From: Diphasiastrum complanatum | Lineage: Eukaryota; Streptophyta; Lycopodiopsida; Lycopodiales; Lycopodiaceae | Reading direction: 5' to 3' | DNA length: 64,000 nucleotides | NCBI GenBank assembly: GCA_029204225.1 | Contig: CM055092.1 | Span: forward strand, 9,949,806-10,013,805 | Shown here: piece after piece, positions 11,761-22,930 of the stretch | How positions within the stretch are numbered: the stretch's first letter is position 1 | How the letters are laid out: each line of letters begins with the position of its first letter | The notes under the pieces: generated by a model | What the model was told of the DNA's origin: nothing | Databases searched by the model: none | The model's input: the letters and a program-made list of their open reading frames with translations, nothing else | Program-made: the position numbers and the translations under genes

Positions 11761-13370
11761 AAGAAATGGAAAACAAAGTCTACTTCTAAGCCAATGTTAC
11801 CTCTCAAAGAGGGAAAGTCTGCAACAGATATGAACATCGAATGAAACAAGAAGTCAAGATGCCGAAAGCCACTTGAGAGTCGACCAATCAAAGAAGCAAT
11901 TCAAAATGAACAACATCCTCCTAGAGAGCCTCAATAAAAAATGAAATGGTGAAAGATGTAGAACCAAAAGGAGCACCCAAGATGCATTGTGAATGCCATA
12001 TGAGGGACCAACGAAACCTTGAAAAGCAACAAAGTCAAAGGGATGATATCAAGATTTAACTAGTAATTGCACCACAACATTTGCAAATAAGAGCAATTAG
12101 TATACAAGTGATTTTTTGGTCTACACTACGTACAAGAACTCGACCATCTCATTGCATAATAAATTGTGTATTTGCATCCTCCATAAAAGCTAGTTGACTA
12201 GCTCGACAATGGACACATCCAATGTATTCATATTCACTAGAACTTTTGGTAAAGGATGAATTTATTGCCAAATCTCAAACTTGTCTCCCATCTTTCCCAA
12301 AAACATTTAATATGGAGAAAATTTCTATTTAATGCAAATGCATTGTTAAAGTTTAGTTTGAATTTATCTCAAGTAACCAGTTGTCAATGTTGACAAATCT
12401 TTTGTTGTTCAATTTTGCTTAGTCTATTCCCCAATGCCCAACCGCCATGTTAAAACAATATAGATGTTTCAGTGAATTCATTTATTCCTTTCATCATTCA
12501 GTTAAAAAGCTTTATATACCCCACCTTAAACTGATCTTTGTCTTATGAGCATGCATCACTCAATTGCAAGTGTCGGTACACTCAGCAGTACCAAAGTGCC
12601 TAATTATGATGTAATGTGACTCGTATCAAGCAATAATATGTGCAATGGATTTGCAAAAAGAAAAAGCCTTCTTGGGTACTATTCTGTTCACCTAAGCCCA
12701 ATGGATACTTTTGTTATTTTTGATAACTTATGAATGTTATTTGACATTGTTCGCAAGTTCACCCACCTGTTGCAATTCGTGTTCTAAATTTCGCTCAAAT
12801 CAAGCCACTTTCAAGTTGAAGGTACTTTCACCTCTTTCCTTGTAACTCATTTTGAATCTAAAATTTTAACTAAGTAATTGTCCTGTAATTGACCAGAAAG
12901 GGATATTAGGGTTTTGATTTGTCAATTGCCCTCGAAAGGAAATTATTTTCAATGGGGAGCGCCAAGCTCTCCTTCAAATACTTCTCAATTTAGATGTGGA
13001 CAGATACTGTTGGTTTTTTGTCAATAGTTCATGGGACAATTTCAAAGTCAGAGATGATTTACACTCAATCCCGAAGGGAATTTGATGGAGGAAATATCAG
13101 CAGTTATTCATTGTCAATTCATAGAATATCTAAATTCATTCTAAATTCAAATGAAAAACCAAAATAAGTACCACGCATGGCATGAATTACTACAATATCA
13201 TCAGCACTCGAGTGTACTCGCATGTCATATGCATAATGATCTCTGCAAAAACTGACATGGATAAGAGAAAGGACTTTCATTCACAAAAAATGTGACAAGA
13301 AATTGGAGTTAATTTCAATCACTTATTGTCCCACTCAAACAAATTCCAGAATAGTTCATGTCACCTAGAT

Positions 13371-13600
13371 TCAAGGTTAATCATTTAACTACAGCAACAA
13401 CCCAATGTCCCTTGGACTCCCTTACAGCCACCAGAATTATAATTGACTCCCAAGGTCCCAGAGGTATGATCGCTTCACAAGAATCGCCTCCCAACATCCT
13501 TCCTAACAGCCATCGGACGTACAGTCATCTCCAAATGTCCCAGTAGCATAATCGCCTCCCAATGTCCCTCCTAACAGCCAATAGAAGTATAATAGAAACT
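13371..13600. repeat. Degenerate minisatellite
   Basis: The phrase CCAATGTCCC(T)CCTAACAGCC recurs about three to four times with variable intervening sequence, alternating with ATCGCCTCCCAA phrases. No coding role is seen. Confidence 0.6.
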
Positions 13601-13836
13601 ATCTAGTACAAAAATAATAACAGGTAGTAAGCCTCAATTGTGTACTGAAATTGCCTCGAGCAGAAAAAGTGCTCAACAGTTACTGATAGATGAAGACTTT
13701 TATATACAACTGCCATAAGCAAAACTTCAAATCGTTTGTTACCAAGCTCACAATGGATCTATGTTAATCACACAACCATAGCTACTGAATACTGGTAGAT
13801 CGTCTATGAAGCTACCTGCTCTCATATTATCGCCCT

Positions 13837-13897
13837 TTAGCCTTTGACTTCGCCACTGCAACAATAAAACTGAGGAAGTTTAACACGTCCACAGCTC
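13837..13897 (-). CDS. bL32m: Mitochondrial ribosomal protein bL32m, exon 3
   Basis: This last exon follows a TTGTCTTTGTTTGAAG acceptor. With the two bases carried over from exon 2 it reads KSCGRVKLPQFYCCSGEVKG and then TAA. Together with the Cys that ends exon 2 it forms the zinc-ribbon tail of plant bL32m, C-x2-C-x9-C-C, with the family phrase CGRVKLPxFYCCSG. The usual His before Phe is Gln here. The reading frame stays open across the junction only with this splice choice, and all four Cys are retained. Confidence 0.9.
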
Positions 13898-14203
13898 CTT
13901 CAAACAAAGACAAAAGAACAGGAGATTAGTTGGTCATCTGACACAATAGGATGTGATGGAAACCTCAGCAAGATTATGTTCTAGTGATTAAAATGCAAGT
14001 GAAAGATTTCAACACCTCACAAAGATGTAAAAATATTGTAGTTTACCCAGATATATTAAGCAGTACTTTTTGTAGATTCTACGGAAATGTAATCACTTTT
14101 AATGTAAGCTAGTACGAAATATAGCTCTTAACTTTAAGTTTTGAAACTTTGGATTGCGATCTCCAATGAAAACCCATGTCAGCTGTAAGATAGATATACT
14201 TAC

Positions 14204-14277
14204 TTACACTTTACGATGACTGGAGTAGGTTTTAAAGCTTTTGGACCATTGCGAATCTTTTTCCGTGAAGGTGTAAC
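14204..14277 (-). CDS. bL32m: Mitochondrial ribosomal protein bL32m, exon 2
   Basis: The exon is bounded by GCTTTGCAG at its 5' side and GTAAGTATAT at its 3' side, both near-consensus. It encodes residues 77-101, VTPSRKKIRNGPKALKPTPV and then IVKCK, the most conserved block of plant bL32m (RNGPKALKPxPVI). It begins in phase 0 after the Lys ending exon 1 and ends after two bases of a Lys codon. The preceding intron is 10.2 kb and the following one is 306 bases. Confidence 0.92.
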
Positions 14278-15076
14278 CTGCAAAGCTAACAAATAACTCA
14301 TTGAATTACGGAATTCTAATGTCCCACCAATCTTAAAAGGACAATTGAACAGGCTACAGTATGTCATACTGTGAATCAAGATTAAAGCAAAAGTCTATTG
14401 TGCAAAAAAGAAGCAAAAGTCAGTAAATCCTCAATCTTTTTCATATCAAGAACAGAGATTTTTCTCATAAACACTTTAACACCAACTTCAGAACCCTAAC
14501 ATTTTGAGAAAAACATTCATGGAAAATTATCACGTTGTAATAAAATCTATCACACATCGAAGAACAAACAAGTGAGGATAAACACCCCCTTACAACAACT
14601 TGAACATGAGGCTTTTTTACCTTTTTTTCTAAAATACATGAAGCACATCAAGTTAGCACTCTTGCCACAAATAAAAAGTTACAACTATGCATGCATTGTT
14701 GGCCTGTTTCCATATCTCCTAGTTAGAACAAGTTGAAATTTCAAAATAGATATGCAACTACGAAAAAGGGCATCGTCATGAATCAAAGTGGCCAATGTTA
14801 TTGATGTATAGCAGAGACAACACTTGACACATTCAAATAATGAGAGAAAATCTGAACAGAATAATCATGTTATTTCATTTGAATGACCTGAACTTGAAAA
14901 GATCAACCTCATGAGGAGAAGATCTAGTCTCCTCTAATTGCTTGCTAAGCTTTGCAATGTTTTCAACTTAATGTGGCTGAAACCTATTGTGAAACAATAT
15001 TTTTGAGTTTGTTTCAGATGCTTTTCTATCACATCTTTTGTGAGCAATTCAAAGCAGTATAATGCATATGCTGACG

Positions 15077-15096
15077 TTTAGGGTTTAGGGTTAGGG
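15077..15096 (+). repeat. Short interstitial telomere-like motif
   Basis: Two TTTAGGG units followed by TTAGGG, the plant telomere type. At 20 bases it is too short to imply a fused chromosome end. Confidence 0.7.
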
Positions 15097-15572
15097 CCCT
15101 GTATGAAACATCTTCTCGTTTGTTTCTTTTGCAAGACTAATTTGACACGATGCCGGTTAATGGAGATGCCTACACTGTGGTGGGACCTTCACTGGATCAC
15201 TCACCAAGATCAGGGCTCAGCTACTGTGGGGCTAGATGGGCGGAGCCGAGGCATAGCTCCTTGCCCCCGCATATCTAAAGAGGAGGTGCAAAGACTGATA
15301 GACATGTATGGGCCTTGTGGTATGTCATGCCCACGACTGGTCTCGGGTAGCGTGTCCATGCTAGGGATCAGTAGACCAACAACCCGTAAGTTAATTGTGA
15401 CTATAAGGGAATTGGGGCCCTTATGTGCATAAGGTCATAATTAATGGTCGTAGGCCTAAACTCATGATGGTGGATTGGTATGGGTCTATCGGTGAGTCAT
15501 TTATTAGCAAAGGAAAGATCAATAGAAGAAATGCTAGAGTTACAGGGCATCTTAAAAGAAGCCCCTTTAGCT

Positions 15573-15971
15573 TGCCTTCGTTTCTTTGGGCATTCCTTTG
15601 CCATATGACCTGGCTCCATGCAATTGAAGCATAGATTGTCGCTTCTGGCTTTTGTGAAGGTCTCCTGGTCCATGGTAGATCTTTTCTTCGACTTGCCAAG
15701 ACCTGAAGATGCCTCCTTGGCCTTATCTTTTCCTTCTTTAAAAAGAATGGTTTCTTACCCTTTGCTTCGGGTTGACACCAGGCTCAGGCCTAACCACTAT
15801 ATGAGTATATACAAGCGAAGTAAACTACATCATCGAGGGTAAGAGGCTGGTTCCTCCTAACCTCTAACTGATAATCTCGAGGCAAAACCTAGAATTAAAT
15901 CCAACTTAACCAAAAGAGGATCTATCCTAGTTGCAAAACGAGAAGGGGCCAATTTCCCATTTGTATCATCA
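15573..15971 (-). pseudogene. Outer Gypsy gag, C-terminal part with zinc knuckle
   Basis: On the minus strand this is the continuation of the gag that starts at 21226, displaced by the nested element. It carries LEVRRNQPLTLDDVVYFA, matching the gag phrase that usually reads RxEVRxxxPxTLxEA, and at 15631-15590 a CCHC knuckle CFNCMEPGHMAKEC, which binds genomic RNA during packaging. Several stops and shifts interrupt it. Similarity fades below 15570, and no protease or polymerase of this element is seen downstream on this strand. Confidence 0.85.
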
Positions 15972-15976
15972 CATAC

Positions 15977-16655
15977 TGTTAGAGCCTTTACTCCCTATCC
16001 CGGTTATTAACAATTTTCAGAGACACATGTACGTTTTGTGATTATTGTAATTACTGAAATGGCTAAGTCACCGGTCTGTGGTGACTTTTGTAAGTAGATT
16101 GTAAATAAACTATAATTAATTGGCATTGGACCTCAGAGAGTCGTGCTTAGCTTTGGCATGGGGTACTGGGTCATTTATTAGGAGTGGCTGGACTGACCTC
16201 CTAAAAAGGAGGAGTTGACTAGTCAATGGGACACTTGTCATATGCTCACTGGGACACTTGGTCCAGTGACTGAGTGACACATGTCAGGGTTGACCATGCT
16301 CACAGGGACACTTGGTCCAGTGTATGAGTGACACATGTCAGTCTACTCACTTGCCTGTGTCAGGGTACTGCCAAGTGGCAAGTGTCGACTGTGCATGGAA
16401 TTGACCATGTGTCGACATTAGGAAAGGTCAAGTTAAGGGGTGCTTGAGGATTGTGCATAAGTGAGCCTAGAGAGAGGCATTCCTCATCATAATCTATGCA
16501 GCAAAGGTTGGGAGGAGACAAGGCAGCCAGCTCCACCATGTTTTGTGTGCTCTGATGTTTGTACATGCAGGGAAATCGACAGGGATCGACATTGCTAATT
16601 GCTACGCAAGGGATAAGCTAGGTTTTAAGTGAAGTTTCAGATTTGGAGTCTGACA
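15977..16655 (+). repeat. 5' LTR of nested Gypsy
   Basis: Pairs with 20075-20749 with scattered substitutions and small indels. It contains an internal 53-bp duplication of a GGGACACTTGGTCCAGTG-bearing segment (16251 and 16304); the right LTR has lost part of the second copy. Confidence 0.95.
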
Positions 16656-16656
16656 T

Positions 16657-16669
16657 TTGATATCAGAGC
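16657..16669 (+). promoter_or_regulatory. Primer binding site of nested Gypsy
   Basis: TTGATATCAGAGC lies two bases after the LTR. It differs from the canonical tRNA-Met site at only one or two positions. Confidence 0.8.
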
Positions 16670-17912
16670 AAAGGTTCTTGAGAAGAGGGCTGCCAAAGAA
16701 TTTGCAGATTGAAGCCCACGGGACCAGCACTGATGGAAGGACACAGAAGCGTGGAGCGGATCTTCAGAAACGTTGCAACAATCTCCCACTTGATTTGAGA
16801 GTTTTTTATGCAGCCAATCCATTCCAATTGTAATCACATCAAAATTTCAAGCCGTTTGTGAGAAATTCCAATTTTTGTGTACCCTTTGAAGACTCTAAAT
16901 ATTGTGTATTACAGCAAACTCCCAAGAGCTACATAGTGCTTCCATCTTTCTGAAATCTATATTAGCTTGACTGAATTCCAAATTGGCTATAAAGAGATGC
17001 TACAACCTGAATTAGGAGAATTAGTTTACATCTCGCCTTGGATTAGGAAGGACATCTAATGTGAGAGGCAATTACACATTACTACACTTAGAATTTGCTT
17101 TCATATGTGGGTGTACACAGTCCAGCCGTGGAAGATCATCAATTTGACCTAGCAATTGTTGGCGGATTCAAACCATATTGTGGAGGGCTGTTCTAGAAAC
17201 TAGTCGCTAGTGCACCAAACAAAGAACGTGCAAATCGGATCATTAATGCTCCCTTACTGGCGGATTGAAGTCTGAAATTCCTGTTTTCGGGCAGTTTTGA
17301 CCTCTTGACTTGAAATGGCCACCATTCTCAAACGGTTTTTTCAGCAATTGACAATGGGGGAGTTAGCCAAGACTAGGGCGACCTAGAACCTCTTGATTGC
17401 TCACCAAGATTTGTTTTTATCGAGGTATACCGCATGTGCAAAGAGGCTGCAAATTTGCCAATTTCTACATGCATGCAAGAAGGCCTTGTAGCACTTTTTT
17501 GAATGAAGTCTAGGAAGGATTTTTCAAGGCTTCCTTTCACCTCTGGGCCTTTATTGGGGAGGTTTAGGAAGTAAGTGGAAGACTTTCTATTCCCTTTTGG
17601 CCTTTATAGGGAAGGAGTAGACAAGCTTCAACAAAACTTTTGGAAAGCTTTGGTTACTTGGGAGGATGCATGTGGAAGGAATGTCCACGAATCCAATGCG
17701 GACTTCATGCAATTTGCTAGTGAAGCAGGCACGAGCACCTATGGCTATTGAAGACCCAGGGAAGTACTCTTCATCTTGTGAAAGTGTCGATGATCAGGTA
17801 AGGTTGATGTTTTCTCTTTTGCCACAACTGTTTAAAACGATGCAACGCATGTATCAATGTCCAAGTACTTCTTGATTGTTATGACTGGACAATTGTGTGG
17901 TATGAATGTGTT

Positions 17913-18140
17913 CTGCTTGACACTAGGTCCTCTCATAACGTACTTGACGTTGATTGAAAGGTTGATTGTGAGCACACAACCATCCCTGTACTAGTACCCA
18001 GTCGTGAGAGCTGATGGAAAGGGTATTGTTGGGGGAGGTTTCAGGGTTGTGGATATGCCATTAACCATTCAAAGTTAGATTAAGAAGTTGGATATAAAGA
18101 TAATGTGTTTGGCATGTTTTGATGTCGTACTTGGGATATG
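17913..18140 (+). pseudogene. Nested Gypsy protease remnant
   Basis: LLDTRSSHNVLDV matches the retropepsin active-site block L-(I/V)-D-(T/S)-G-(A/S)-(T/S)-H-N, with the catalytic Asp kept and the Gly changed to Arg. A later ADGKG block and a DVVLG block match the flap and C-terminal parts of plant Gypsy proteases. Stops break the frame, so it is inactive. Confidence 0.8.
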
Positions 18141-18439
18141 TTGGCACGTAGTACGGAAACTCTACATCGCTTGGGGTACTCATGTGTGCGATTTCCAGCG
18201 CGATGGTAGAATCCATTCACTTTGAGGTGAGCTCGATGTGCCTCCAAGACCATTGATCATGGCAGCTTAGTATGTGGGGGTTTGTTGTAAGTATATGTGT
18301 TTTTGTTATTGTTTGATATGTTTACTGCTGGTTCCAAAAGTAACATATTGCAAGAATAAGTTGACTTACCTAGGAACCTAGACCAATAGATGGGTCATGG
18401 CATATGTGTGTAGGCTTATCGACGCTTGAACTCCCCAAG

Positions 18440-18745
18440 GGCAAAGGACGATATGGGACGCCCAATGTTCAAGGAGTTTGTCAAGCATCGATATCCTATT
18501 CCTCATATTGATCATCTGGTATTATACGGTGCTGCTGTTTTAGCAAAGTTGTTTGAAAAATGGAAATCATTAACTTTGAGTTCGTGAAGTGCATGTGCAT
18601 AAGGCTGTCTTCAGAACTTGTTTCAGTCACTGTAACTTTTTGGTTATGCCTTTGATTGAGTAATGCCCCAACAACATGTATGATGTTGATGAACAATGTA
18701 CTTAGACCGTTTATGGATGACTTTTGGTTTACAGTTGTGGTGACG
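18440..18745 (+). pseudogene. Nested Gypsy reverse transcriptase remnant
   Basis: Readable pieces are KHRYPIPHIDHL, the segment before RT domain 2, and at 18650-18740 LSNAPTTCMMLMNNVLRPFMDD, the Gypsy GLxNAPxTFQxLMN block leading to the YLDD region. The palm motif itself is degraded. Frameshifts and stops separate the pieces. Confidence 0.8.
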
Positions 18746-19009
18746 TGTTGCACATAACTCACCTTAGAACTGTTTTGTCAACTCTGACGGATAAAATCTT
18801 GTTTGCTAATGGTAATAAAAGATAGCGTATTTGAGTGCTATCGTGTTAGCTGAAGGCATAAAACCGAATAAGGTGTGAAGGGTTGTTCACACATGGCTGC
18901 ACCTTTGACCGATATGCTATAGAATAATAAGTGGACGGAAGTTCAGCAGTGAAGTTTCAATGCTTTGAAACAAGTTGTGGTTGACTTTGTCACATTAAAG
19001 ATAGCAGAC

Positions 19010-19355
19010 CCTCAGAAACTGTCATAGTAACAGATGCGAGTAATACCGTCGTTGGGACAATTCTGATGCAAGAGGGTAGGCCAGTGACCTTTGTGAGTGA
19101 GAAGCTCAACCCTGCTCAGAAGAGTTGTATGCCATTGTCTATGCTATGAAAGTATGGAGGCATTGTTTGTGTGGTGTGGGTTTGTATATGCCGACCATGA
19201 CATTTTTATGTATTTCTACAATTAGCCAGGTGGGCTGAATTGATGCAGGAATTTCACATCAAAATTTGGTACAGGAAAGGTATCGAAAATCGTAGATTGT
19301 ATCAAATGTCTTTTGTGGTCATAGAGAATGACCTAATTGCTGAGATCAAATAGAT
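19010..19355 (+). pseudogene. Nested Gypsy RNase H remnant
   Basis: VTDASNTVVGTILMQEGRPV followed by FVSEKLNPAQKS is the RNase H start typical of Gypsy elements (ADAS-x-GAVL-xQ). Further on, the RQARWAELMQEFHIKIWYRKG stretch (about 19220-19280) matches the ARWLxLLQEFDFxIxYRxG segment that precedes integrase. At least one shift lies between the two. Confidence 0.85.
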
Positions 19356-19373
19356 TCAGCAAGAGGATCCTCA

Positions 19374-19640
19374 TTGTTCATTGTAAGTGGTTGTGAGAGA
19401 GGTAAATCTTGGCCAAGTAGAGTCTCAGAAGGAGAGCATCACACTTGCCTAAATTATACCATGGTAGATTGTATAGTTAAAGGAAATGGCAAACTCCCCG
19501 TTCCAGTTAGTAAAGGGCTGTGTAGGGAGATTTTGCATTTATGTTATGATAGTACTGGTGCTAGTCATCCGGGTGTGGATTGGACCTATGAGATGATCCT
19601 ATGTAACTTTTGGTGGCTCAACATGGTTTTAGGCCTAATA
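19374..19640 (+). pseudogene. Nested Gypsy integrase zinc-finger remnant
   Basis: The frame contains LCREILHLCYDSTGASHPGV and then DWTYEMILCNFWWLNM, the HHCC N-terminal domain of Gypsy integrases (EIL-xx-H-DSP-x-GHPG ... YWPGM), which helps the integrase bind LTR ends. The catalytic DDE core is missing; similarity resumes only at the chromodomain-like tail. Confidence 0.85.
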
Positions 19641-19956
19641 GTCTTGTTACGGTGGGAATTCCTCAAAGTGCCTAGTACAATTGATTTCTAACTCAATGGG
19701 TAAAATGCTTGAGTTAGTTGAAAAAAAATTAAGACAAGCAATCGTGGTGCTAGTGAGAGTCGAGTACGATCGCCAATAGTATGGGATGCTGGTTATCGTA
19801 GGAGGCTTGATTAGCCCATTTGTTGTCAACAACTCCGGTGTACGGAGATGAGTCAGTTGTGACTCTATCCAGGAGCATGTAGAGGAGATCCATGAGCCAA
19901 CAGGATACTGGATAGGCGGGAGAAACGTCTGTGTAACCACTTGATCTTTGTTATAT

Positions 19957-20073
19957 TTAGTTGTTTGGCATGGAAGACCTCTTGTAGATGCTGCCTGGGA
20001 GACTGCGCACAGTTTGCGTGCATAGTACCCTAGTTTCGTCACTGCGGACAATGTCTTTTTTGAGTGGAAAGGA
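19957..20073 (+). pseudogene. Chromodomain-like integrase tail
   Basis: LVVWHGRPLVDAAWETAHSL matches the (Y)LVKWKG-x-P-xx-EATWE core of the chromodomain found at the C-terminus of chromovirus integrases, where it steers insertion to certain chromatin. One stop follows, then a YPSFVTADNVFF stretch, and the frame ends at the purine tract of the 3' LTR. Position and motif both fit. Confidence 0.8.
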
Positions 20074-20074
20074 A
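20062..20074 (+). promoter_or_regulatory. Polypurine tract of nested Gypsy
   Basis: GAGTGGAAAGGAA lies directly before TGTTAG of the right LTR. It is purine except for one T and would prime plus-strand DNA synthesis. Confidence 0.75.
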
Positions 20075-20749
20075 TGTTAGAGCCTTTACTCCCTGTCCCA
20101 GTTATTTACAGTTTTCAAAGACACATGTACGTTTTGTAATTATTGTAATTACTGAAATGGCTAAGTCACCGGCCTGTGGTGACTTTTGTAAGTAGATTGT
20201 AAATAAACTGTAATTAGTTGGCACTCAGAGAGTCATGCTTAGCTTTGGCATGGGGTACTAGGTCATTTATTAAGAGTGGCTGGACTGACCTCCTAAAAAG
20301 TAGGAGTTGACTAGTTAATGGACACTTGTCATATGCTCACTGGGACACCTGGTCCAGTGAGTGAGTGACACATGTCAGGGTTGACCATGCTCACAAGGAC
20401 ACCAGTGTATGAGTGACACATGTCAACCTACTCACTTGCCTATGTGTCAGGGTACTGCCAAGTGGCAAGTGTCGACTGTGCATGGAATTGGCCATGTGTC
20501 GACATTAGGAAAGGTCAGGGTTAAGGGGTGCTTGAGGATTTGTGCATAAGTGAGCCTAGAGAGAGGCATTCCTCATCATAATCTATGCAGCAAAGGTTGG
20601 GAGGAGACAAGGCACGGCAGCCAGCTCCACCATGTTTTGTGTGCTCTGATGTTTGTACATGCAGGGAAATCGACAGGAATCGACATTGCTAATTGCTACG
20701 CAAGGGATAAGCTAGGTTTTAAGTGAAGTTTTAGATTTGGAGTCTGACA
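20075..20749 (+). repeat. 3' LTR of nested Gypsy
   Basis: The counterpart of 15977-16655, ending CTGACA and followed by the CATAC target duplication. Confidence 0.95.
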
Positions 20750-20754
20750 CATAC

Positions 20755-21226
20755 TAACGATAGAAGTCGAAGTCATCAAGGATAGGAAGAAAGGCCGCCT
20801 TGAAGGCCTTACAAAAATCTTCCCACATCCTAGGTGCTTCAGGCCTTCCCCTCGAATCCTGCCACCAAGTAAAAGCTTTACCTCGCAGGTACATGATAGC
20901 CAGGTTGATCTTGTTGTCATCGGAAGAATCATGCATGGAAAATGTGATTTCCACCGATCAATCCACGACGTGACCACTTCAAGGGACCTGTCCATCTTTT
21001 CCCCAGTAAAGATTTCGGATGTAAACAAGGGCCAATCCAGTAATTGCCTTAACTACGTTAGCTCCCTCAATTCTTGTTAATCCTTTGAATGTCTTGCTTG
21101 CATATCAACAATCTGTTGTTGTAGATTGTTGATAGCCGACAACAAAGTATCAAACTTTAAGGTAGGAGTAGCCACCATAGCCTCTGCAGAAGAAGATGTA
21201 GGCTGAGCAGAAGGGCTAGGATCCAT
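20755..21226 (-). pseudogene. Outer Gypsy gag, N-terminal part
   Basis: From an ATG at 21226 the minus strand reads MDPSPSAQPTSSSAEAMVA, then a Gln-rich NNLQQQIVDMQ segment, then after a stop and shift the core of the retrotransposon gag domain, AIMYLRGKAFTWWQDS and WEDFCKAFKAAFLPI (matching L-x-G-x-A-xx-WW ... W-xx-F-xx-x-F-xx-x-F-P). It stops at the nested insertion and resumes at 15971. Gag would assemble the particle. This copy is broken by stops as well as by the insertion. Confidence 0.9.
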
Positions 21227-21765
21227 GTCTCAACTGTGGAAGAAGAGAAAAAGAATACTCTTTGAACTCAAGGAAAAAACTCACAGACTCAAACTTGTTG
21301 ATTGCACACAATCGACGTGGTATTGTCCATGGCTGCCACAAAGATTTGTACTCAATCTTTGGGAAGAGATGTGAGAATAGGTAGCAATCTGCCACCCACT
21401 CCTTGACATGGAAGCACCAACAAGGGGATGTACCTCTTCCCCATGCAAGCAGCCACCTTGCCACTTGGCTGACTCCTCAACCAGCTGAGCGCCACACAGG
21501 TAGGAGCGAGAGGTGGTAGCACCCCAACCCGCCTGCAGCCACGTGATGTCAACGCACACTGCCAGCTGGCACCTACTATGCAGCCAGCTGGCGCGCGGGT
21601 CAATGCATCTGCTGCTGCTGTTTCTGTTTTTTTTTTTTAATCTGAGGAAGAAAAGCAGGATTAAAAAGCTGATTCCGGGCTTTAACAACAGAACAATGAT
21701 CAGAATGCAATCATAACTTACAGTTTGCCTTCATCGGATCGATCAAACCTATACACAGAATACGG

Positions 21766-21778
21766 TGGCTTTGATACC
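21766..21778 (-). promoter_or_regulatory. Primer-site-like sequence of outer Gypsy
   Basis: The plus strand reads GCTTTGATACCTT, the complement of a TGGTATCAAAGC-like site, one change from the canonical tRNA-Met site. It sits between the LTR and gag as expected. Confidence 0.65.
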
Positions 21779-22190
21779 TTCCTAACCACAAACCGCCAGG
21801 TGCAGGTTACCCACGAGGAACCAAACGTCACACCATCCACCCCGCCATAGGACCAATCCAAATCCACCCTCCGTGCCCTGGCCTATGACCTGTAACAAGT
21901 GAGATCCGACCTCCAACCCTAACAGCGTCCCATACCATTGCTACAGTCATCAGCCATCTCCCACCCAAAGCTAGCTCACGTCCTGACTATACATAAGCGC
22001 TTATCATCCACCTTCTCCTAGGTAGATAGAATGAATGGTAAAGTGAGACCTCTCCTTGTATACCTCCAAGGTAGGAGTCTCCAAGCCAAGCACACATCCT
22101 AAATCATGACACATGGCAACCATGCAAGTCCACAAGTCACTGGTCAAGTCAACAGGACCAGTCGACGTTCAGTTCCAAGTTGGGTTTTAA
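21779..22190 (-). repeat. 5' LTR of outer Gypsy, partial
   Basis: It aligns over its length with the minus-strand LTR at 51143-51574, sharing for example CCACCCCGCCATAGGACC, TCCTAGGTAGATAGAATG and TTGTATACCTCCAAGGT. The outermost 25 or so bases present in the other copy are not found, so its 5' end is truncated or diverged. Confidence 0.85.
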
Positions 22191-22930
22191 TAACTACATC
22201 ATCATTCTTGAGTTCTTCAATGGAAGTATCTAGCTTTTGAACGTGCGATTGCACAGATTATAAATAAAAGCAGAGAATCATGAGAGGCAAGTTTCTCTCT
22301 GTGATCGTTAAGGTACTCAAATATACGGGAGAAATAAGCAAGCGCTTCTGGAGTGTCTAGAGTCAAGGAAATAGCTATAGTGGTCTTGCTATTGGGCAAA
22401 ATAGGATTTGATGGGGAGATAGGAACTGCTACAGGCATAGTATGAGAAGGGGAAGGAGAAGGCAGATCTTCCGTGAGGTAGATGTTGAAGCAATGCTGGC
22501 AACGAAAGTAGACTATTTCATCAAGGTAAATATTCCCAATGCTGAGCAATATTATCATCAACAGAACAGTAGACATTGTTCACTGAAATTGGACTTGAAC
22601 CATAGATGCCAACAAACTCACCAACAACACTATTTAGAAGCAATGCGGAATCCACATATTCTTCTTCTTGACCAGGCTTAAGGAAAAGTAGATTGTGCAA
22701 GCTTGCACTGTAATTCCACAGTCATTTGTTTCCCAATCACCAAAATAAGTGAGATTGGAACTACAAAATTACACAATTTGTAACGTGGTACTCTGGAATG
22801 GGCATCATGCAACGAATGAAATGAATTGAAATGTATCCGCACTAATAACACACCCAACACTATGCAAGTGCTAATCGTTGATATAAATTGCTTTATTTTG
22901 CAGCTCCATTTACTCCACTCCAAGCCCAAG

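Larger units (their letters stand above)
15977..20749 (+). mobile_element. Complete nested Gypsy (chromovirus-like) element
   Basis: Two LTRs of 679 and 675 bp in direct orientation, both starting TGTTAGAGCC and ending CTGACA, bound the element. A 5-bp target duplication CATAC flanks it at 15972-15976 and 20750-20754. A tRNA-Met-like primer site follows the left LTR and a purine-rich tract precedes the right one. The 3.4-kb inside holds decayed protease, RT, RNase H, integrase zinc finger and a chromodomain-like tail in Gypsy order, while most of the gag and integrase core is lost or unreadable. It inserted into another Gypsy's gag on the opposite strand. Confidence 0.95.

Noticed and set aside
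15077-15096. Interstitial telomere as a sign of chromosome fusion
   Set aside because: Fewer than three units; telobox-like words are common in plant DNA.
15103-15432. 109-codon plus-strand ORF next to the outer Gypsy fragment
   Set aside because: No domain recognised, composition includes rare residues at chance levels, and it overlaps nothing that supports it; possible but unsupported.
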